Under the pieces are notes generated by a model that was not told the origin of the DNA, searched no databases, and worked only from the letters and a program-made list of their open reading frames with translations. A stretch of 12,151 bases of DNA from Alphaproteobacteria bacterium (GTDB lineage: Bacteria > Pseudomonadota > Alphaproteobacteria > UBA6615): contig JAQWSA010000100.1 in NCBI GenBank assembly GCA_029243445.1, forward strand, positions 1 through 12,151, in the 5' to 3' direction. Position numbers and translations under genes: made by a program. Of this stretch, positions 1-7,818 are shown piece by piece. Numbering within the stretch: the stretch's first letter is position 1; each line of letters opens with the position of its first letter.

Positions 1-747
1 ATTAATTTTGATCTTGTAAAAAGAGCAGAATTAGCAGGGGTCCATGCCCTAATACTAACTCTCGACGTACCAGCTCGAACTAAGCGCCCCAGAGAACTGC
101 GCAATCGACTGATTATACCTTATCGCCCAGGTTTACGAACGGTTGTAGATGTACTCCCTCATCCTGCGTGGTTATTTGCTTTATGTAAAAATGGTCAAAA
201 TGCCTTTGCTAACTATCGTAAATATGCGGGAAGTAAACTACCCAATAGTGAGGTGGCAAAATTTGCACGAAAGCAATCTGGAGGTACGTTTACATGGAGT
301 GAAGTTGAAAAATTTAGAGATAAATGGAAAGGTCCTCTGATCGTAAAGGGTATTTTACATCCTCATGATGCTAATCGAGCCAGCGAAATAGGTGTTGACG
401 GTATTATAGTCTCTAATCACGGTGGAAGACAATTGGAGAGCGCTCCTGCGAGCATCGATGTCTTACCAGAAATTGTTTCTAGCGTTGGTAATAATACCAC
501 CATTCTATTTGACAGTGGTATTCGTGGCGGAGAAGACGTTATACGTGCCCTAGCTTTAGGTGCAAAATCTACATTGTCAGGTCGTTGCTTTATGTATGGA
601 TTAGCAGCTTTGGGACCTAAAGGGCCCAAGCACGTAATAGATTTTTTCTTCGAAGAAATATCTGAGTCTATGCGCCAAGTAGGAGCAAAAAACTGTGCCG
701 AACTAACAGACCTGGTAACTAGACATCCTGGAGCGATATCTTTTTAA
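1..747 (+). CDS. FMN-dependent alpha-hydroxy-acid dehydrogenase/oxidase, C-terminal part (5' end outside window)
   Basis: Frame 1 is open from base 1 to a TAA at 745-747, giving 248 residues; the family is usually about 350-400, so roughly the first third is missing. The enzymes oxidise a 2-hydroxy acid (lactate, glycolate, mandelate or similar) to the 2-oxo acid using FMN in a TIM barrel. Visible family motifs: LTLDVPARTKRPRELRN (Asp at 64-66), IVKGIL with the FMN-contacting Lys at 346-348, SNHGGRQLE with the catalytic-base His at 418-420 and substrate-binding Arg at 427-429, then DSGIRGGEDVIRALALGA (FMN phosphate region, Asp 511-513, Arg 523-525). All key residues in the visible part are intact. 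The tail (RHPGAISF) is normal for the family. The exact substrate cannot be told: lactate dehydrogenase, lactate 2-monooxygenase and glycolate oxidase all share these motifs. An AT-rich inverted repeat 16 bases after the stop may end the transcript. Confidence 0.93.
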   Translation: MNFDLVKRAELAGVHALILTLDVPARTKRPRELRNRLIIPYRPGLRTVVDVLPHPAWLFALCKNGQNAFANYRKYAGSKLPNSEVAKFARKQSGGTFTWSEVEKFRDKWKGPLIVKGILHPHDANRASEIGVDGIIVSNHGGRQLESAPASIDVLPEIVSSVGNNTTILFDSGIRGGEDVIRALALGAKSTLSGRCFMYGLAALGPKGPKHVIDFFFEEISESMRQVGAKNCAELTDLVTRHPGAISF

Positions 748-951
748 GGACTAATTCATTACTTAAATATAACATACAAAAGTTATATTTACTGAAAACC
801 ATGCCCACTCTAACGTAAATAATAGACTATAGTAAAAATAAAAAATAATGTTCAAAATTAAAATAAAATAACACATTCTATATAGTATTCGTATCTATTA
901 CCGACAAGGCTCCGGTAACCACATTTTGTTTGCTTAAAACTGGATTATTTA
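748..951. other. Intergenic AT-rich spacer before the ABC exporter genes
   Basis: These 204 bases have no credible gene. They hold the 764-791 inverted repeat near the upstream stop, a -10-like TATATA at 879-884 without a convincing -35, and a 6-bp inverted repeat (TTACCG at 898-903, CGGTAA at 913-918, 9-base loop) that would sit in the leader of the ABC transcript. No Shine-Dalgarno sequence is visible in front of the TTG at 952. The promoter of the ABC pair is probably here but is not pinned down. Confidence 0.4.
764..791 (+). terminator. AT-rich inverted repeat, possible weak terminator
   Basis: Perfect 10-bp arms, TAAATATAAC at 764-773 and GTTATATTTA at 782-791, separated by an 8-base loop. 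It begins 16 bases after the stop of the hydroxy-acid dehydrogenase gene. The stem has only one G-C pair and no long T run follows, so it is a poor classical terminator. Position after a stop supports a transcript-end role; a protein-binding dyad is the alternative. Confidence 0.35.
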
Positions 952-2799
952 TTGACTACCTTAGATCCCAATATTGACAGTAAAATAGGTAATGACGCTC
1001 AAATATTATGGCGTATCGTTATGTTATGCATGCGATATCCCGGACGCGTCATAATAGCTGTGGGTGCTACTATAATTGCCTCGTTATTTCAGCTCGCTGT
1101 GCCACAACTAATTGGTAGTGCAGTCGACGGTGCTCTAGGACTTCTGGAGGAAAATAATACAGTTGGCTATTCTGCAAATATGGCTTTATTTCAGACCGCT
1201 GCATTATTATTGGGAGTTTCAATATTAAGAGGCCTATTCACTCTCATCCATAACTACACAGGAGAAGCCGTTGGTCATATGATGGCATATGACCTCAGAT
1301 TATCTTTTTATAACAAGTTACAAAGCTTAAGTTTTTCTTTCCATGACAAGGTACATACTGGCGAATTAATCACGCGCGGCATGCTTGATTTAGAAGGGGT
1401 TCGTATGTTTGTGAGTACCGGTTTAGTAAGGTTAGTTTTATTAACAGTACTGATAGGCGTCGGTTCATATCTTCTACTTTCAACAGATCTTTTACTTGGT
1501 GCACTTAGCCTAAGCTTTGTGCCATTCGTTGCATATCGTTCAGCTATAGCGCGTCTAAAACTCAGATCGTTATGGCTAGCGCTACAAGAACGCATGAGCA
1601 CCATTGGAAGAATAATGGATGAAAACTTAACTGGAATTAGAGTAGTGAGAGCATTCGGTGCCGAAAATTATGAACTTGATAAGTATAAGGTTGCGGCAGA
1701 TGCGGCAAAAGAACTGGCTGACGAGCGTATTAAAACAAGAGTCTCTTCAACTACAATTATGACATTTGCTTATTTTATTTCCATGGGACTTGTCCTTTGG
1801 TTCGGAGGATTAAGGGTATTAGAAGGTCAATTAACCATTGGTGATTTAACCGAGTTTCTTGCCTTTATGACTATTCTTCAATTACCAGTTCGTCAGCTGG
1901 GACTCTTGGTAAATTCTTTTGCTAGAGCATCCAGTACCGGACGTCGCTTATTTGCAGTACTAGATATGAAACCAACCATATCTGATAAGAAAAGAGCAAA
2001 ACCTCTTAAAATAACAAACGCTCATGTGGTTTATAAAAATGTCTCATTTCAATATGATAATAAAGACCAGTTACCAGCCTTAAATAATATTTCGTTCGAA
2101 TTACGCAAAGGGCACTCATTAGGTATAGTTGGCCCTCCAGGCAGCGGTAAGTCTACGATCGCTCATCTTCTCACAAGGTTTTATGATGTATCCGAAGGTA
2201 AAATTACAATAGACGGACAGGATTTGCGAGAGGTCACACTAGATACTCTGCGCCGTGAAGTATTAACAGTACCTCAAGACCCTTTCCTATTCACGACGTC
2301 TTTAGAAAATAATATTGCTTACGGAGATCCCTGGGCAAAAGATAAACAAATTACTGACGCAGCTTTTATCGCACAAATTGATAAATTTATATTAGGTTTA
2401 CCGGAGAATTATAAGACATTGGTTGGCGAACGCGGAGTATCTCTATCAGGAGGACAAAAACAACGGATATCAATTGCTCGAACCATCATGCTTAACCCAT
2501 CAGTTATGATTCTAGACGATTCTACCGCTGCAATTGATGCAGCCACCGAACAAGAGATAAGACAACTTTTAAAGACCCCCATGCAATCATGCGCAACAAT
2601 TTTTATTTCTCATAGACTTGGCACTCTGCTTCACGCTGATGAGATTATATTTATTGATCAGGGACGTATAGTAGAACGCGGAACTCACGAAAGCCTAATT
2701 GCTAAAGGCGGTCGTTATGCGGAGCTTCACATACTTCAAAACCTGTCTGCGGAAAATTCAGAACAGACCCCCACAAACACAAAGGACGTAAAGCTGTGA
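952..2799 (+). CDS. ABC exporter half-transporter (TMD-NBD), subunit with degenerate catalytic site
   Basis: A 615-residue half-size ABC exporter of the MsbA/multidrug type, in the inner membrane, fusing a transmembrane domain to an ATPase domain. Hydrophobic segments are seen near residues 32-54, 78-98, 155-175, 178-196 and in the 265-320 region. The nucleotide-binding domain has Walker A GPPGSGKST (394-402), Q-loop VPQDPF, canonical signature LSGGQ (498-502), Walker B VMILD (518-522) and switch His554. The residue after Walker B is Asp523 rather than the catalytic Glu (LDDSTAAID). In characterised heterodimeric exporters (TM287/288, BmrCD, LmrCD) this marks the subunit with the non-hydrolysing site, which fits the adjacent second half-transporter. 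The start is TTG: an in-frame stop lies at 916-918 and no ATG or GTG occurs between, while the first downstream ATG (1021) is closer to TM1 but still possible. Substrate unknown; drug or lipid export is the usual role. Confidence 0.95.
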   Translation: MTTLDPNIDSKIGNDAQILWRIVMLCMRYPGRVIIAVGATIIASLFQLAVPQLIGSAVDGALGLLEENNTVGYSANMALFQTAALLLGVSILRGLFTLIHNYTGEAVGHMMAYDLRLSFYNKLQSLSFSFHDKVHTGELITRGMLDLEGVRMFVSTGLVRLVLLTVLIGVGSYLLLSTDLLLGALSLSFVPFVAYRSAIARLKLRSLWLALQERMSTIGRIMDENLTGIRVVRAFGAENYELDKYKVAADAAKELADERIKTRVSSTTIMTFAYFISMGLVLWFGGLRVLEGQLTIGDLTEFLAFMTILQLPVRQLGLLVNSFARASSTGRRLFAVLDMKPTISDKKRAKPLKITNAHVVYKNVSFQYDNKDQLPALNNISFELRKGHSLGIVGPPGSGKSTIAHLLTRFYDVSEGKITIDGQDLREVTLDTLRREVLTVPQDPFLFTTSLENNIAYGDPWAKDKQITDAAFIAQIDKFILGLPENYKTLVGERGVSLSGGQKQRISIARTIMLNPSVMILDDSTAAIDAATEQEIRQLLKTPMQSCATIFISHRLGTLLHADEIIFIDQGRIVERGTHESLIAKGGRYAELHILQNLSAENSEQTPTNTKDVKL

Positions 2800-4646
2800 A
2801 CCGCCGCTCAGATAAACACAGCAATCAGAAGAAAAACTGCCGTCCCCCTCGTGCTTATGTAGGGTCACAATCGAGCCAAGAAGAAGATATGTTTGGAGCA
2901 TTATTTGATGGTGGGGTTGTGAGTAGATTTATGGCTTACGTATATCCCTATCGGAAAAATATTTGGATAGCTCTTACAGCGGTTCTTATTGTCACAGGAG
3001 CACAATTAGCAATCCCACTCATAATTCGGCACGGAATTGATAATGTAATACTTGCCAAGGACGGAAATTCAATGGAGTTGTTTCTGGTCATTCTAGTTTT
3101 TGCTTTGGTAATTACCATAAATTACTTTGCCAATTTGGTACAAGATCGACTGATTGGGATAACAGGTGAACACGTTATTTTTGACTTACGGCGTGCTATG
3201 TATTCTCACCTACAATCTGTTTCCCTTTCTTTTATGGATAAAACAGAGACCGGCCGTTTAATGTCAAGGCTAACCGGTGATGTTAATTCACTACAAGAAT
3301 TTCTAGAAAATTCAGTAACCGCATTTGGTGATTTAGTTCTTTTATTTGGAATCGTAGTTATAATGCTCACCTTGGATTTTGGGCTTGGTATACTTACCCT
3401 TTCAGCAGTACCAACATTATTCTTAGTTCGCATGATATGGCTTCCACGTGCCAGAATAGCCTTTCGTCATGCGAGAGAGACAAATTCAAGCGCTAACGGA
3501 GCATTAGCCGAAGGCATTAGAGCCGTTCAAACAGTTCAGAGCATGCGACGCGAAACAGTAAATCATAATCTCTATGATGATAAAGTTCACGATAATTTAT
3601 CTGCACATCTAAAGTCAGCTCGAATGGCCCAAGTTATGGTTCCTATCGTAGATACTCTTACCGGAGCAGCTATGGGTATAGTTATCGTACTGGGAGGCAT
3701 GCAGGTCTTAGATAACACCTTAGATGTAGGGGTAATGGTTGCTTTTCTATTTTATGTACAACGCTTCTTTGATCCAATTAGATCTTTAACTATTCAATAT
3801 AGTGTAATGCAAAGAGCAATGGCGTCTGGAAAAAGAATTTTTGAAGTACTCGATGTTCCTTTAGCTATTAACTATGACCCTAATGCAATTAATCCAGAGA
3901 CAATTCAGGGTTCAGTAGAGTTTAAGGAAGTTACATTTAGCTATATTGAAAATCAGCCAGTCCTGGATAAAGTTAGCTTTAGCGTTTCCCCAGGAGAAAC
4001 GATAGCGCTAGTAGGAAAAACAGGGTCTGGAAAAACCAGTATAACATCGCTACTCAACCGATTTTACGAAGTTGATGATGGTGCTATTTTGATCGATGGG
4101 ATTGACGTCAGAAATTACTCAAAACAATCGCTCGGTCGTAATATAGCGATGGTATTACAAGATCCTTTCTTATTTACCGGTAGCATATTCGATAATATTC
4201 GCTACCGAACAATAGAGGCAACACAAAGAGATGTAGAAAAGGCTGCTCGGCTAGTAGGTGCCCATAACTTCATTAGTCAATTTCCTAACGGCTACCATAC
4301 TTTGCTAGAAGAGCAGGGTCGCAATTTATCTCTTGGCCAACGTCAGCTTCTTAGCTTTGCAAGGGCTTTGGTTGCCGACGCAAAAATTCTCGTGCTAGAT
4401 GAAGCAACAGCTAATATCGATAGTCATACAGAAAAAGAAATTCAACTTGCACTAAAGCGCTTACTGCGCGGTCGTACAGGAATTGTAATTGCTCATCGCC
4501 TCGCTACAATACGTGGTGCTGATAGAATAATTGTACTGAATAACGGTCGAGTTATAGAAAACGGATCCCATACTGATTTAATTGCTAACAAGGGCCTCTA
4601 TGAAAGTCTCTATGTCTTAAATCACTCATCATTTGACGATTTATAA
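2796..4646 (+). CDS. ABC exporter half-transporter (TMD-NBD), catalytically competent partner subunit
   Basis: A 616-residue TMD-NBD exporter and the presumed heterodimer partner of the preceding gene. Its GTG start overlaps the upstream TGA (GTGA, 2796-2799), so translational coupling and equal production are likely. The ATPase domain has Walker A GKTGSGKTS (407-415), Q-loop VLQDPFLF, Walker B ILVLD (531-535) with catalytic Glu536, and switch His567. The signature is LSLGQ (511-515), not LSGGQ. Pairing it with the partner's Asp523 site gives one degenerate site, while this subunit's Glu536 pairs with the partner's normal signature to give one competent site. This is the known arrangement of asymmetric heterodimeric exporters. 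Residues 1-31 before the first ATG are polar, basic and free of hydrophobic segments (RRSDKHSNQKK, RPPRAYV). An alternative start is ATG at 2889, preceded by a purine-rich AAGAAGA stretch. Substrate not inferable. Confidence 0.95.
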   Translation: MNRRSDKHSNQKKNCRPPRAYVGSQSSQEEDMFGALFDGGVVSRFMAYVYPYRKNIWIALTAVLIVTGAQLAIPLIIRHGIDNVILAKDGNSMELFLVILVFALVITINYFANLVQDRLIGITGEHVIFDLRRAMYSHLQSVSLSFMDKTETGRLMSRLTGDVNSLQEFLENSVTAFGDLVLLFGIVVIMLTLDFGLGILTLSAVPTLFLVRMIWLPRARIAFRHARETNSSANGALAEGIRAVQTVQSMRRETVNHNLYDDKVHDNLSAHLKSARMAQVMVPIVDTLTGAAMGIVIVLGGMQVLDNTLDVGVMVAFLFYVQRFFDPIRSLTIQYSVMQRAMASGKRIFEVLDVPLAINYDPNAINPETIQGSVEFKEVTFSYIENQPVLDKVSFSVSPGETIALVGKTGSGKTSITSLLNRFYEVDDGAILIDGIDVRNYSKQSLGRNIAMVLQDPFLFTGSIFDNIRYRTIEATQRDVEKAARLVGAHNFISQFPNGYHTLLEEQGRNLSLGQRQLLSFARALVADAKILVLDEATANIDSHTEKEIQLALKRLLRGRTGIVIAHRLATIRGADRIIVLNNGRVIENGSHTDLIANKGLYESLYVLNHSSFDDL

Positions 4647-4660
4647 TAGAAAATATCTTG

Positions 4661-4676
4661 TTAATATGACTATTAA
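4661..4676. terminator. Short AT inverted repeat between convergent genes
   Basis: TTAATA (4661-4666) and TATTAA (4671-4676) flank a TGAC loop in the 42-base gap between the convergent ABC and SDR genes. The position suits a bidirectional terminator, but the six A-T pairs are weak and may be chance in such AT-rich DNA. Confidence 0.22.
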
Positions 4677-4688
4677 TTTAAATGCTCA

Positions 4689-5495
4689 CTAACCAGCAGC
4701 ATAATCTATTTTTTTTCCTCCCCAATTACGACCAGGTATGTGCATCATCTTACTCTCTGCTAGCCCACCATCAGCCCTTAATGTTGCCGCATTTACATAG
4801 CTAGACCTATCTGATAACAAAAAAACACAAGCCTCCGCTATTTCCTCTGGTCTCCCTACTCTTCCCATAGGAACAACAGCTGCACGTCCAGCAGCTATTT
4901 CTGCGTCCGAAAACATAGATTCTGTCATAGGTGTCCTTACTTGTCCCGGCACCACAGTGTTAGCTCTCACTCCTCGGTCACCCCATTCCACTCCAAATAA
5001 ATTTCCCATCATTAAAGTACCTGCCTTAGCAATAGAGTATGCACCTGCACCATTATAAGGCTGTACTCCGCCAACCGAGGAAAGAAAAACAATCGACCCG
5101 TTACCATTATCTAACATTATTTTTCCAGCAGCTTGTGCACATAAAAAGTATCCCTTAAGACCAATGTTAATAACCATATCCCAATCTTCTAATGTTAGAT
5201 CTTCCAACTTTGCAGGTCTTAGCTTAATCGCGCCGCAGACAATACCGTCAATAGTTCCAAACCTAGCAACAGTATCCTTAACCATCCTTTCTGCGTCGGT
5301 TTCTGAAGATGTATCCATCTCAATGACGAGTGAATCTCGACCTTTAGCTTTTACAAGTTTAGCAGTTTCTTCTGCTCCTTGGCGATCAATATCAGCTATG
5401 GCTATATCAGCGCCCTCTTGGGCTGCTAGTACTGCTGTTGCCCTTCCAATGCCGCTAGCCGCACCTGTTATAATAATTTTTTTTCCCTGAAGCAT
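4689..5495 (-). CDS. SDR-family NAD(P)-dependent oxidoreductase
   Basis: A 268-residue classical short-chain dehydrogenase/reductase that interconverts an alcohol and a ketone with NAD(P). It has the nucleotide-binding TGAASGIG (10-17), Asp35 at the end of the second strand (usually favours NAD over NADP), and the catalytic set Asn110, Ser140, Tyr153 and Lys157 (YSIAK). The VVPGQVRTPM segment and the final RADGG are also typical. Odd: the NNAG motif is replaced by CGAI (87-90), losing both Asn residues. About 20 residues follow the usual C-terminal DGG region. Start chosen at the ATG at 5493-5495, with a GGGA stretch upstream; a GTG at 5508-5510 would add five residues (MGIKI). It lies 143 bases downstream of the threonine-synthase-like gene on the same strand, probably as the last gene of that unit. 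Substrate not predictable. Confidence 0.93.
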   Translation of the reverse strand: MLQGKKIIITGAASGIGRATAVLAAQEGADIAIADIDRQGAEETAKLVKAKGRDSLVIEMDTSSETDAERMVKDTVARFGTIDGIVCGAIKLRPAKLEDLTLEDWDMVINIGLKGYFLCAQAAGKIMLDNGNGSIVFLSSVGGVQPYNGAGAYSIAKAGTLMMGNLFGVEWGDRGVRANTVVPGQVRTPMTESMFSDAEIAAGRAAVVPMGRVGRPEEIAEACVFLLSDRSSYVNAATLRADGGLAESKMMHIPGRNWGGKKIDYAAG

Positions 5496-5638
5496 GATTT
5501 TAATTCCCACTCTTTATTTCATCCAAAATTATTTAGATAATCACTTGAATTTAAAATTAACCACAAAATTAATGCTATTTTTCACAATACATATGATAGA
5601 TAAAAATATAGGTATAATCATAATTATTATAACGAATA

Positions 5639-6895
5639 TTAACTCGATAAAAATTCCGCATAATTAATTGGCTTACTGAGATCAATAAAACTCTTAACCT
5701 CTGGCATTTCATACTTCAATGCAGTCCCACAATTAAATAGAACCACTTGATCGTTAGCACCCACACGTCCCTCAAGAACAGCACGCTTCAAGGCAGCAAA
5801 AGTAGTAGCTCCCTCAGGGCCCATCAAAAACCCGTCTCTATTAGAGACCTCTTTTTGTGCTGATTCTATTTCTTCATCTGGAGCACTTATAGCATAACCT
5901 TTACTCTCTCTTAATGCTCTAAGTACTAAAAAATCTCCAAGAGCTATGGGTACCCTTATCCCACTAGCTATGGTTTTTGCTGCGAGCCAAGGTTCTGCAC
6001 TATCAGCTCCTTCATTCCAAGCTTTGACAATTGGTGCACATCCACTAGCCTGAACACAAACCATTTTTGGTTTCTCACCATCGAGCCAACCAATATCCGT
6101 AAGTTCAGCAAACGCCTTCCACATACCGATGAGTCCGGTGCCACCACCAGTTGGATAAAATATAGCATCTGGTAATACCCAACCTAATTGCTCGGCTAGC
6201 TCTAGCCCCATAGTTTTTTTGCCTTCAATACGATAAGGTTCTTTTAACGTAGAGGTGTCAAACCAATTCATTTGACTTATTCCCTCTGCAACAACCTTAC
6301 CACAATCATTAATAAGACCGTTTACCTTCCATACCTTAGCGCCTTGCATAGATATTTCACGAACATTAACATCAGGCGTATCTTCTGGACAAAAAACAAA
6401 GGATTCAATTCCACATCGGGTGGCATAAGCAGCAAGAGCTGCCCCAGCATTTCCATTAGTTGGAATTGCCATACGTGACACGCCTAATTCTTTAGCCATG
6501 CTTACAGCTAAACTCAAACCTCTGGCCTTAAAAGACCCAGTTGGCAATCTACTTTCATCTTTAACTAATATCTGACCCACACCCAGTTCCCGCGCACAAT
6601 TTGATAAAGATATTAGAGGTGTAGTAGGCTCACCCAAAGAAACAATATTTTCTGTGTTGCGTAAGGGAAGAAATTCGCGATAGCGCCACATACCATCTGG
6701 ACGGTTTTTTAACGCTGATTTACTAAGTTTTGCCTTAATATTATTTAAATTATAACGTACCAATAGAGGTTTTCCAGCCACTGATAGACCATGTAAACAG
6801 TCAGCAGGGTAATGCTCTCCAGTTTCTGAACACTCTAAGTGAGTAGTGAATGTTGGTCTAAAACGAAATAGATTACTATTTACCTGTTTCTTCAA
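5639..6895 (-). CDS. Threonine-synthase-like PLP-dependent enzyme
   Basis: A fold-type II PLP enzyme of the threonine synthase/threonine dehydratase family, 418 residues from the TTG at 6893-6895. The N-terminus (HLECSETGEHYPAD, then HGLSVAGKPLLVRY) resembles the short N-terminal domain of threonine synthases, with the zinc-ribbon cysteines mostly absent. Further on: PLP Lys123 in GSFKARG, the PTNGNAGAALAAY loop, phosphate-binding GGGTG (250-254), GPEGATTFAAL and the C-terminal FNCGTALKY, close to the family's NTGSGLKY. True threonine synthase releases threonine from O-phosphohomoserine; related enzymes act on other hydroxy- or phospho-amino acids. No aspartate-pathway gene is nearby, so a catabolic or other amino-acid reaction is possible. 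TTG at 6895 overlaps the upstream TGA (TTGA), indicating coupling. TTG at 6917-6919 would add eight residues and deepen the overlap to 28 bases. The exact start is uncertain. Confidence 0.9.
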   Translation of the reverse strand: MKKQVNSNLFRFRPTFTTHLECSETGEHYPADCLHGLSVAGKPLLVRYNLNNIKAKLSKSALKNRPDGMWRYREFLPLRNTENIVSLGEPTTPLISLSNCARELGVGQILVKDESRLPTGSFKARGLSLAVSMAKELGVSRMAIPTNGNAGAALAAYATRCGIESFVFCPEDTPDVNVREISMQGAKVWKVNGLINDCGKVVAEGISQMNWFDTSTLKEPYRIEGKKTMGLELAEQLGWVLPDAIFYPTGGGTGLIGMWKAFAELTDIGWLDGEKPKMVCVQASGCAPIVKAWNEGADSAEPWLAAKTIASGIRVPIALGDFLVLRALRESKGYAISAPDEEIESAQKEVSNRDGFLMGPEGATTFAALKRAVLEGRVGANDQVVLFNCGTALKYEMPEVKSFIDLSKPINYAEFLSS

Positions 6896-7710
6896 CCCTT
6901 TAGATCCCAGCCAATCCAATTACATAATGCGCGACCCATTACTAAATCTAGATCGTCGCCCGATAGCCAGGTTAGCTCTTCAGTAAACATCGTGACACAT
7001 TCCTTATAGGAACATGGCATACGGCTTAAATCTGTTCCCCAGAAACAGCGGTTCGGACCGAAGGAGTCAAATAAACGCTGAATATTATCATGAATATTTT
7101 TATACGGATACTTATCAGATGAGTTACTTGGAGCACCGGAAAGCTTAACTGCTATATTTGGGTGTTTAGCAAGCCCCACTAAATCAGTTAATGTCTCAAA
7201 TGCCTCATCATCTTTTAGGAAAGGGGACACTCCCATATGATCAATCAATATTCGTAAACCAGGGTGCCGTTCGGCCACTTCTGCAACTGTTGGTAAAAAA
7301 GAGTGGGCCAAAAGGCCTATTGGCAGACCCTTTTCTTCTGCAACCTGGTAAAGCCAATTCATAGTGCCGTCTGTAGGCCAATTTTGCCTTTCAGGCTGCA
7401 TAAAAATATATCTAAGTCCCAGCATGCCAGTCTCTTTTAATCTTTCGTCAAGTAACTCCCGGCTCTCCTTTGGAGTATCCGGTGGAACCCAACCAAGGAC
7501 CGCAAATTTATCGGGATGTGCTGCGGAGGCCGCTAGAGCTAACTCATTTCCTCCAGCTACTGCACCTGGAGGATGGAGAAGAACAGCATCAACACCAGCC
7601 GTCTCCATTTCCTCTAGTAAATCATCTTTTGAGTAGGTCTCTACCTGTCGGTGTATTGGTGGGAGCATAATATTTTTCCAAATATGAACCTGCGAATCTA
7701 CAACCAACAT
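6892..7710 (-). CDS. Amidohydrolase-2 family metal-dependent hydrolase
   Basis: A 272-residue TIM-barrel hydrolase of the amidohydrolase_2 type (family of 2-pyrone-4,6-dicarboxylate lactonase, fuconolactonase and related decarboxylases). The N-terminal metal site is DSQVH (Asp5, Gln7, His9), with His136 in LLAHSF, His158 in LIDHMG and the catalytic Asp227 in FWGTDLSR; the C-terminus (ALCNWIGWD) is typical. The DxQxH form, with the first His replaced by Gln, is common in this subfamily and points to one or no bound metal. It acts in the cytoplasm, as there is no signal peptide. Start ATG at 7708-7710 is well supported by AGGAG seven bases upstream. It is first in a minus-strand unit with the PLP enzyme and probably the SDR. 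Likely substrate is a lactone, amide or carboxylic acid of a catabolic route; I cannot say which. Confidence 0.93.
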   Translation of the reverse strand: MLVVDSQVHIWKNIMLPPIHRQVETYSKDDLLEEMETAGVDAVLLHPPGAVAGGNELALAASAAHPDKFAVLGWVPPDTPKESRELLDERLKETGMLGLRYIFMQPERQNWPTDGTMNWLYQVAEEKGLPIGLLAHSFLPTVAEVAERHPGLRILIDHMGVSPFLKDDEAFETLTDLVGLAKHPNIAVKLSGAPSNSSDKYPYKNIHDNIQRLFDSFGPNRCFWGTDLSRMPCSYKECVTMFTEELTWLSGDDLDLVMGRALCNWIGWDLKG

Positions 7711-7717
7711 CTCATTT

Positions 7718-7722
7718 CTCCT
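7718..7722 (-). promoter_or_regulatory. Ribosome binding site of the amidohydrolase gene
   Basis: AGGAG on the minus strand, seven bases before the ATG at 7710. It is one of the clearest Shine-Dalgarno sequences in the window and fixes the start of this gene. Confidence 0.8.
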
Positions 7723-7755
7723 GCATTTCGTTATTTTAATTAGTATATAACCGCT

Positions 7756-7785
7756 ATTATATCGTCACCGTAAATATAATGCCTA
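7756..7785 (-). promoter_or_regulatory. Candidate sigma70-type promoter for the minus-strand unit
   Basis: On the minus strand a perfect TATAAT (7761-7756) lies 18 bases after TAGGCA (7785-7780), which matches four of six -35 bases. Transcription would start near 7750, about 40 bases before the amidohydrolase ATG. A second TATAAT lies at 7797-7792 on the same strand with a poorer -35 (TTTAAT, 7820-7815). AT-rich DNA yields such matches by chance, so this is tentative. Confidence 0.35.
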
Positions 7786-7801
7786 CAATCAATTATAGCT
7801 C

Positions 7802-7818
7802 TAATACTGCTGGTATTA
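7802..7818. promoter_or_regulatory. 17-bp palindrome, candidate operator in the divergent intergenic region
   Basis: TAATAC (7802-7807) and GTATTA (7813-7818) are perfect inverted arms around a TGCTG centre. It lies between the divergent amidohydrolase and MFS starts, 92 and 111 bases away, and inside the spacer of the second minus-strand promoter candidate. This size and spacing fit a dimeric repressor site. No regulator gene is in the window to assign it to. Confidence 0.35.

Noticed and set aside
149..340. 63-codon frame within the first gene
   Set aside because: Frame 1 across this region reads as continuous FMN dehydrogenase with conserved motifs, so this is a shadow and not evidence of a frameshift.
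486..499. Palindrome TGGTA-ATAA-TACCA
   Set aside because: It lies inside the FMN dehydrogenase coding region (codons for GNNTT) and looks like chance; it shares only GGTA/TACC with the intergenic palindrome.
5511..5638. AT-rich inverted repeat (TATAAT at 5613-5618, ATTATA at 5626-5631) in the gap between the PLP and SDR genes
   Set aside because: All A-T, short, and expected by chance at this base composition; nothing else is visible in the gap.
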